From DATLYH01 sp035575035 (lineage in GTDB: Bacteria; Planctomycetota; Planctomycetia; Gemmatales; Gemmataceae): 31,500 bases of DNA. Every line of letters starts with the position of its first letter. Position 1 is the first letter of the stretch. The stretch covers positions 1-31,500 of the forward strand of contig DATLYH010000155.1 of the NCBI GenBank assembly GCA_035575035.1, given 5' to 3'. Positions 23,270 through 29,065 of the stretch are shown piece by piece. A program made the position numbers and the translations under genes. Under the pieces are notes generated by a model, which worked only from the letters and a program-made list of their open reading frames with translations, made no database searches and was not told the origin of the DNA.

Positions 23270-25327
23270 TCACGCTTCGATGGCGCTTCCACCGGACAGC
23301 ACAGGGCGGAGAAACTCAGACGGTTTGCCCACCCATGTAACAATAAGCTCATCACGGGCGCGGGTTGCACTAACGTAAAGTAACTGTCTCTCCAGTGACC
23401 GAACTGCGTCCTGATCTGCGACATCAGCCTCTCTAATCGCAGCATAGTTAGGGATCTGACCATGCTGGCAATAAGCGATAATGACGGCCCTAAACTCAAG
23501 GCCCTTGGCGCGGTGCATCGTACCAACACTCACCCCTTCCTCCGCGTCACCGAGCCGGATGGCGCGGACGCCTTCCTTCGAGAGAAGTGAAATGAGTTCG
23601 TTTGCCAGCTTGTTGGAGCGAACAAATATCCCAACTTCATGGTCCGCAATCCCGCGATCCCGTAAGCTGGCCAAGGTCTTTGCGATATAAGCGGCTTGTT
23701 GCTCAGGCGTTGCGAATCCCTGGAGGGTGGGCGGTGTGCCCTTGGCAAGGCTGAACGAGTCGGAAGACGATTCACTGCCACCATCCAGGTCATCCCGGCT
23801 GTCCGCTGAAATGCGCGCAGCGAAGCGTCGAATCTCCTCGCTCGTGCGGTAGACAACTCTGAGGCGCTTTGAACGCCCGGACACATTGATTCCGAGGGCC
23901 TTCAAGCTATACCCTCCAGGGTAGATACGTTGGCCAGCATCTCCAACAAGCATGAGCCCGGCGGGATTCGCGGCTGTTAAGGCGGCCAGCAGACGGATCT
24001 CCTGTTGCCCCAAGTCTTGGGCTTCGTCGGCGATCACAGCATCAAACGGAGAAGCGATCCGCCCTGCCTCAAGGAATTCACGGGCTTGGCGACAGACTAA
24101 TGCATAAGGGACCTTCCCCTTGTTGCGAAGTTCTTCAAGGATACGGGCAAATACTTCCCAGACTCGACGGCGCTGCTCGGCGGACAACGAACTGCCACGC
24201 CCTGTGCGTTGAGAAGCCATGTACTCTTCAGCAGTAAGAATTCCCTGTGCCCTGATGACGCCTTTCCACTCGGATTTGAGGAACTCGGAGGAAAACCCGC
24301 CGCCAACCTGCGCGAATTCCCCAATCAGCTTGTCGATCTCCGTATCATCGGCTGGTTCGATCTCAACGCCTGCTTCGCGAACCAATCGCAGTGCAAGTCG
24401 ATGGATGTTAAGAACAGTAACATTGCACAAAACGTCCTTGGGGCAAAGCGACTCTAGTTGCGTGCGCAGATGGTGGCAAAGCGTCGTCACGAAGCTCGTC
24501 AGCAGCACCTTCTTACCTTTATGCGCGAGAAAGGCAGCCCGGTGGATCGCCACGACCGTCTTGCCGGTCCCAGCTGCACCGGTGACCTTGACAGGGCCAT
24601 TGTACTCATTCTGCACGAGTTCGAGCTGTGCGGGATGGAGATACCGCTCCCATTCCTGCCAGGGTTGGCTCTTTGCTTGTTCCAGTTCCTCCAACTCATC
24701 AACGACCCATGAGGGACGGCCCGTCGCGTCTCCGACCGCAGGTTGGACCGGTTTTTCAACAGCCGGCACAACAACATCACCGTTGGCGAGACGGAGCAAG
24801 CGGTCCCACACGTCCCCGGCCTCGGGATAACGGGTCGCAGCATCGAGCAATTGGTCTGCATTATGGACTTGCCTTATTGCCGGGAGCCAGTCGGCCGGAA
24901 CACCAAGTTTCAGAAGGTACTGATCGTCGTACTTGTCGAAGAGTGGCGGCGCCTGTGGCTCAACGTGGGGAACATCCTTTATCGCCTCGGTAACCGATTC
25001 CACGGTAGCCAGCACCTGAATGTCACCTGTATCGGGATTACGCGAGACACGCCGCTCAGCAGCCCACCGATACGCCTCATCGTGGCCATCGACATGAAGC
25101 AGCACCATAGCTCCTTGGTCGCAGTGTATCACTGCCCGGATCTTGTGGGAAACGCGGGCGGTGTGCATCCGAGGATCACGGGCACTTTCTACCCGTTCAA
25201 GGTTAATTCCCCGTCGCAACGGGTTCTCCCCGAGCTTGGCGATAAACGAGAGGATCTTTCCTTGATCTGTTTGGGAAAATTGCTGCGCTGCTTTGAGGAA
25301 CGACTTGGTGAGAACAACTCCGGTCAT
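23270..25327 (-). CDS. UvrD-like superfamily 1 helicase with N-terminal RelE/ParE-like domain
   Basis: This 685-residue protein has two parts. Residues 1-92 resemble the RelE/ParE toxin fold: LTKSFLKAAQQFSQTDQGKI, then a segment with KIRAVIHCD and LLHVDGHDEAYRWAAERR. Residues about 230-685 are a superfamily 1 (UvrD/Rep-type) ATPase: Walker A GAAGTGKT (250-257), IADEAQDLGQQE (432-443), VGDAGQRIY (461-469), VVYRT (491-495), VGTMHRAKGLEF (601-612) and LLYVSATRARDEL (649-661). The roughly 140-residue link is unassigned. No antitoxin-like gene is adjacent. The helicase motifs look intact, so DNA unwinding or translocation is likely; a role in phage defence or repair is inference. The gene is less GC-rich than its neighbours, which suggests acquisition. 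ATG 25325-25327 gives the complete N-domain; its ribosome site is weak. Confidence 0.88.
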   Translation of the reverse strand: MTGVVLTKSFLKAAQQFSQTDQGKILSFIAKLGENPLRRGINLERVESARDPRMHTARVSHKIRAVIHCDQGAMVLLHVDGHDEAYRWAAERRVSRNPDTGDIQVLATVESVTEAIKDVPHVEPQAPPLFDKYDDQYLLKLGVPADWLPAIRQVHNADQLLDAATRYPEAGDVWDRLLRLANGDVVVPAVEKPVQPAVGDATGRPSWVVDELEELEQAKSQPWQEWERYLHPAQLELVQNEYNGPVKVTGAAGTGKTVVAIHRAAFLAHKGKKVLLTSFVTTLCHHLRTQLESLCPKDVLCNVTVLNIHRLALRLVREAGVEIEPADDTEIDKLIGEFAQVGGGFSSEFLKSEWKGVIRAQGILTAEEYMASQRTGRGSSLSAEQRRRVWEVFARILEELRNKGKVPYALVCRQAREFLEAGRIASPFDAVIADEAQDLGQQEIRLLAALTAANPAGLMLVGDAGQRIYPGGYSLKALGINVSGRSKRLRVVYRTSEEIRRFAARISADSRDDLDGGSESSSDSFSLAKGTPPTLQGFATPEQQAAYIAKTLASLRDRGIADHEVGIFVRSNKLANELISLLSKEGVRAIRLGDAEEGVSVGTMHRAKGLEFRAVIIAYCQHGQIPNYAAIREADVADQDAVRSLERQLLYVSATRARDELIVTWVGKPSEFLRPVLSGGSAIEA

Positions 25328-25485
25328 GGCGGTTTCCGAATCAGTCTATGGTCATGCAACGCGCCGACCGTCCGATTCAGCACGTCATCGCCCTCTCCGC
25401 GGGCGGTGTCCCAGACGCACCACGACGAGAACTGAACAACCTCACGCACTACTGCCGCTCCCCACCGAACGCCCCCGCGCAGCGA

Positions 25486-25539
25486 CCGGGGCCGCCTGCA
25501 ACGCCTTCACGTTGCGCAAAACCAAAACGGCGGCCCCGG
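25486..25539. other. Nested hairpin between PEP-CTERM and helicase genes
   Basis: An outer 11-bp perfect stem (CCGGGGCCGCC 25486-25496, GGCGGCCCCGG 25529-25539) encloses an inner 6-bp stem (GCAACG 25498-25503, CGTTGC 25510-25515) with a 6-nt loop and an unpaired A-rich strand (25517-25528). On the minus strand it lies 46 bp after the PEP-CTERM stop and about 160 bp before the helicase start. It may end the first transcript, or be a structured leader of the second. No RNA family was recognised. Confidence 0.5.
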
Positions 25540-25584
25540 TCAACTGCAGCGCCGGCTGCGGCTCCCTGAGACGGCACGTCCCTT

Positions 25585-26343
25585 TTAGCTCGTTGCCCGT
25601 GCGCGCTGCCGTCGCACTCCACTGTACCCGAGCGTGACACCCAGACCAGTGACAAGCAGCACCAGCGTGCTCGGTTCGGGAACAACCTGCCCTTCCAACG
25701 AGAACGCACGGTCTCCTTCGCGGGGCGGGAATCTGAACCCGCCCGGGTATGCTTCTTGAATCGTGATCCCATCTCCGCCCGTACCCTGGAACCACAACCA
25801 CACCACCGGGTTGACATTCGGGGAGTAGGATGTCACGGACAGCCAATAGGTGGTTCCGGGATTGGCCAAGAAAGGAGTGGGCAGATCGGCTTCAAAGTTA
25901 AAGAGGACGACGGGGACGGAGGGAGGCAGGTCCAAGGACGTAGTGCCTAGGACCGTTGTTTGTACGTTGGCAGCGGGAAGGGTTTGGCTGTACAGGAGCG
26001 CATCACGCTGACCGTTAAAGTCCGACCAGAAGCTAATCTCCCAGAAAATGGCGTCGGGCGCCGGCGGGTTGTTCCCTGGGGTGACGAAGTCCAGGTAGAA
26101 CCCTTGCCAGTTGACGCCATCGATCAGGGTTAGCTGGGGTAGGCTGAAGTTGTCATAGCTGCGGAATCCGAATCCGTTACCAGCCACCTCGCGGTCTGAT
26201 GTCCAGACAGCATACGGGGAGGTCAGGGATACGATGGGTTGGTTGTACACGATCGGGCCGGCGTAGGCACCAGCCGCACGAAGCAGGGTGAACCCGACGA
26301 CCACTAGGAAGAGAGTAAAGTGGGTAACAAAGTTTCTCCTCAT
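25585..26343 (-). CDS. PEP-CTERM sorting-domain protein (exported)
   Basis: This 252-residue exported protein has a signal peptide (RRNFVTHFTLFLVVVGFTLL, then AGAYAG), a roughly 190-residue beta-rich body with YDNFSLPQLTLIDGVNWQG, WEISFWSDFNG and PGTTYWLSVTSYSP, and a C-terminal PEP-CTERM tail. That tail has VPEPSTLVLL at about 222-231, a hydrophobic helix and the basic end RRQRARATS. Proteins of this kind are processed by an exosortase and delivered to the cell surface or matrix; no exosortase gene is in this window. I chose ATG 26341-26343 because it directly precedes the signal peptide; the open frame extends to 26496 but the added residues are not leader-like. A promoter candidate lies at 26463-26492, which would leave a leader of about 113 nt with two hairpins. 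The body is not assigned to a named enzyme family. Confidence 0.88.
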   Translation of the reverse strand: MRRNFVTHFTLFLVVVGFTLLRAAGAYAGPIVYNQPIVSLTSPYAVWTSDREVAGNGFGFRSYDNFSLPQLTLIDGVNWQGFYLDFVTPGNNPPAPDAIFWEISFWSDFNGQRDALLYSQTLPAANVQTTVLGTTSLDLPPSVPVVLFNFEADLPTPFLANPGTTYWLSVTSYSPNVNPVVWLWFQGTGGDGITIQEAYPGGFRFPPREGDRAFSLEGQVVPEPSTLVLLVTGLGVTLGYSGVRRQRARATS

Positions 26344-26395
26344 AGCCTCTTCTAGAACGGTTGCATGTCGGGCACCGCGGCTAAACTTGGTATTA

Positions 26396-26492
26396 GCTTG
26401 CACCGACGCAAGCTCTTCGCTGAGCCGTTCGGACCGCCCGAACGGCCCTAACTCTAAAAATATTATTACCACTGAGGGCGGCGGGCAGTCAA
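26396..26492 (-). promoter_or_regulatory. Promoter and structured leader of the PEP-CTERM gene
   Basis: On the minus strand TTGACT (26487-26492) and TAATAA (26463-26468) are separated by 18 bp, close to sigma-70 consensus and set in an AT-rich patch. Downstream, the leader holds two perfect stems: GCCGTTCGG/CCGAACGGC (26424-26446, 5-nt loop) and GCTTGC/GCAAGC (26396-26413, 6-nt loop). They stand between the probable start site and the ATG at 26343 and could affect translation. No known riboswitch pattern was recognised. Confidence 0.5.
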
Positions 26493-26553
26493 GCAAAAAC
26501 CCGCGCTAGCCATCTTGTTAAGGGACCTTGCTCGCCGGATGAAGGAGAACGTT

Positions 26554-28131
26554 TTAGAGGAATTGCGTACAGAATGGCCGCAAGAGCGACTCGGGATAGA
26601 GGCAGAAGGGGTAGTCGCGCCGCCGCAGGATGGCGTTGGCCTGGAGACGCCGCTCACACTCGGCTAACTCCTGTTCCTGTTGCGCAATCCGCCCTCCCAG
26701 GGCGGAGCGTAGCTGTTCGGTGAGCGCACGCAGCATCTGGAAGCGCTCCCGGCGCTGGGACCGGTCGGTCGGCTGCCGGGCGATCCACGCCTGTTTTTGC
26801 GCCACCAGATGGCCGAGGTCCGGTCGGTCCGCCAGATACCGCTGCGGGTTGTAATACAGGTCGCGCAGCTGCTGCGCCAGCCGGCGGCAATCGTCGGCGC
26901 TTTCGGGGTAACAGGGGAGCGGCAGCAGCAGTGTCGCCGACAGCACCAGGTAGCCGGGCGGCTCCAGGCCATAGAAACGCCGGATGATTTCGTCGGTCAG
27001 CTCGTCGTACTTACCGCCGCCGATGCCGTGAAGGAACAGATCGCCCAGGAAGAGCCGAACAAACAGCGTGTTGGTCAAGGCCCGGCTGCGCACCTTGAAG
27101 CCGTGCGCCTCCAGCGACCGCCAGGCGGCCGTCATCTGGTGAGTGGTGAGTGGGAGCGAGGGCCATTGCTCATCGCCGACGCGAAGTTCAAGGGTAGATT
27201 CGCTGATCCGCGCCATCAATCGGCCGCGCCGCAGCTGCCCCGATCGCCAGGCCCAGAACGGTGCCTCTAGCCAATCGTCTTGGGCCGCCAGGTCCGGCAC
27301 TGGATGATTGCGACTGCGGATGCCGTACTGCCGGCGGTACTCGTGGACGCAGGCGTTGTAGATGGCGTGCAGCCGCGGCAGCTCGGCCAGCAGGTGGCAG
27401 GCGAACCAGGCGAACGGCTCGGTCCGGCAAAGGACGCTGACCGGCAATTCCAGGTTGTGACAGCCCCAGCGCCGTTCCCAGGTCCGGCGGGCCGCCGCCA
27501 GCCGCTCCCCCAGCAGGTCGGTGCGCTGCGCCTGTCGAAGCACCTCGGCCCAGAATTCGTCGAGCAGGGGAACATAGCCCCACGGCTGCCGGGCACGGTC
27601 GGGGAGGCTGGCGAAGAGCGCCTCATCCTGAACCGTTCGCTCCTCGTAGGGGACCTCCGGCGACCACCGGTCGAAGGAGACGGACAGGAGGTGCGGCTGA
27701 AATGCGCTGGTCGGCGGCAGCGGGACGCGGACGGCAGGCAGGTGCAGGGCCGTCGATTTGACCGTGTCGTTATCGATGATGAGGTTGATCGGCGTTGCGC
27801 CGTGTCGGCGGGCCAAGCCGTTCAGGGCGAAGTTTTTGACCCAGACGCCAGGATGGAACAGCTCCGGCTGGTGCCCGGCCAGGAGGAGAGAGGCAGGGTC
27901 GGCGGAAGGGACGGGCTCGCCGGCGCGGCGCAGGTAGTCCTGGGCCGCCGTGACAGCGGCCTGCCGCGCCTGCCAGCGCAGGTCATCCCAGGGCCGGCCC
28001 AGGATGGTGAAGCCCGGCGGGCGAAGGCGCTGACGGTTAAGGACCAGGAGCGGGCCGACCTCATCCAGGGGGGGCTCGGCCACCACCTCCCCATGACGGC
28101 GCGGCGCCCGCAGTCGGTGAGGCGCGATCAC
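26554..28131 (-). CDS. Uncharacterised protein with BshC-like N-terminal signature, coupled to GT2
   Basis: This 525-residue protein is read from GTG 28129-28131, whose GTGA overlaps the stop codon of the upstream glycosyltransferase by 4 bp; GAGGGAGAG lies about 9 nt before it. The open frame extends to 28380, but that part only shadows the glycosyltransferase. Residues 82-130 (LLLAGHQPELFHPGVWVKNF, then a helix, then PINLIIDNDTVKS) have the same layout as the GQQ-x-x-LF-x-GP...D-x-D region of BshC, the cysteine-adding enzyme of bacillithiol synthesis. The C-terminal 60 residues form a charged helix (coiled coil likely), ending in RRRDYPFCLYPES. Other BshC hallmarks were not verified. A ligase-like role is therefore only suggested. 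The coupling implies the glycosyltransferase and this protein modify the same molecule. Confidence 0.75.
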   Translation of the reverse strand: MIAPHRLRAPRRHGEVVAEPPLDEVGPLLVLNRQRLRPPGFTILGRPWDDLRWQARQAAVTAAQDYLRRAGEPVPSADPASLLLAGHQPELFHPGVWVKNFALNGLARRHGATPINLIIDNDTVKSTALHLPAVRVPLPPTSAFQPHLLSVSFDRWSPEVPYEERTVQDEALFASLPDRARQPWGYVPLLDEFWAEVLRQAQRTDLLGERLAAARRTWERRWGCHNLELPVSVLCRTEPFAWFACHLLAELPRLHAIYNACVHEYRRQYGIRSRNHPVPDLAAQDDWLEAPFWAWRSGQLRRGRLMARISESTLELRVGDEQWPSLPLTTHQMTAAWRSLEAHGFKVRSRALTNTLFVRLFLGDLFLHGIGGGKYDELTDEIIRRFYGLEPPGYLVLSATLLLPLPCYPESADDCRRLAQQLRDLYYNPQRYLADRPDLGHLVAQKQAWIARQPTDRSQRRERFQMLRALTEQLRSALGGRIAQQEQELAECERRLQANAILRRRDYPFCLYPESLLRPFCTQFL

Positions 28132-28889
28132 CGACAGCTCTCCCTCGGCAGCGGAAAGTCGGGACAGAGCGAGCCCGCCAGCGCGCTGCCGGGCAGCAGC
28201 GGCAGGTCGGCCTCGGCGGCGGCAATCACCCGGCGGTAATAGGCAAGCCGCTCCTCGGCGTCGTCGAGGATGCCGCCGAAGGCACGGTTGGGATCGAGGT
28301 AGATCCGGGGCACGCCGACCTCCTTGATGCGCAGTCCCAAGTAGGCGGCCTGGACCCACAATTGCAACGGCATCCCCCAACCCGTCTCGGTGATGCGCAG
28401 CCGGGCCAGTGCTTCGCGGCGGTAAGCCTTGAAGCCGCAGAAGGCATCCGTGAGGTTCAGCCCAAAGCGGGCGTTGAGCTGGGCGGTGATCTCGCGGTTG
28501 ATCCGCCGCCGGTCGCGGGGCGGCACGGTATCCTGGCGGAAGTCGCGGAGGTAGCGGCTGCCGGAGACGATGTCCGCGTCGTGGATCGCCTCCAGTAATA
28601 CCGGGATGCGGGCCGGCTCGTGCTGGCCATCGCAGTCCATAGTCACCAGCACGTCGATGTCCTGTTCCACAGCATAGGCAAAGGCGGAGATCAGGGCCGC
28701 CCCATAACCACGGTTGTGCGGATGGGTGATGACCGCAAGGCCGGGCTGCCCCGCGAGGATCTCTGCGGTCCGATCGGTGGAGCCGTCATTGACGACCAGG
28801 ATGTTATCGCTGTAGCGACGGACCTGGTCGAGGACAGCTTCGACATACCGCTCTTCGTTGAAGACGGGGATGGCGGTCAGGAACTTCAT
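28128..28889 (-). CDS. Family 2 glycosyltransferase (dolichol-phosphate-mannose-synthase-like)
   Basis: This 253-residue GT-A enzyme transfers a sugar from a nucleotide donor, often onto a polyprenyl phosphate or small acceptor. The N-terminus AIPVFNEERYVEAVLDQV is the usual first strand and helix. VNDGSTDRT (34-42), NRGYGAALISAF, the metal-binding MDCDGQHEP (84-92), VSGSRYL and the acceptor-loop region TDAFCGFKAYRREAL follow in order. There is no C-terminal membrane segment, so it is a cytoplasmic or peripheral enzyme. ATG 28887-28889 follows AAGGAGCG with a short gap. It overlaps the next gene by 4 bp (GTGA), a mark of translational coupling. The sugar and acceptor cannot be read from sequence. 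Confidence 0.93.
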   Translation of the reverse strand: MKFLTAIPVFNEERYVEAVLDQVRRYSDNILVVNDGSTDRTAEILAGQPGLAVITHPHNRGYGAALISAFAYAVEQDIDVLVTMDCDGQHEPARIPVLLEAIHDADIVSGSRYLRDFRQDTVPPRDRRRINREITAQLNARFGLNLTDAFCGFKAYRREALARLRITETGWGMPLQLWVQAAYLGLRIKEVGVPRIYLDPNRAFGGILDDAEERLAYYRRVIAAAEADLPLLPGSALAGSLCPDFPLPRESCR

Positions 28890-28963
28890 CCGGCGCTCCT
28901 TCGGGCGGACCTCGATGAGCGGGCTAACCTCATTCTAACCATGAGGGGGAGGGTGTCAAACCT

Positions 28964-29065
28964 GAGCCCGGAGCGTGAGCGACGGGTCCTCCGAGCCCGG
29001 AGCATCAGCGACGGGAAAGATGAGCCCGGAGCGTGAGCGACGGGTCCGGAGCGTCAGCGACGGGG
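28964..29065 (-). repeat. Array of four short intergenic repeats overlapping the TPR-kinase stop
   Basis: Four units in minus orientation are at 28964-28987, 28993-29015, 29022-29045 and 29046-29065. The last contains the TGA stop of the kinase gene (29054-29056) in the repeat's own GTCGCTGACGC sequence. The orientation relative to the gene is opposite to that at the end of the WD40 kinase, so the stop codons come from different parts of the element. Confidence 0.85.

Noticed and set aside
28132..28380. Upstream extension of the BshC-like gene to an ATG at 28380
   Set aside because: It lies wholly inside the glycosyltransferase gene, its residues are arginine-rich shadow sequence, and the GTG at 28131 has a good ribosome site and stop-start overlap.
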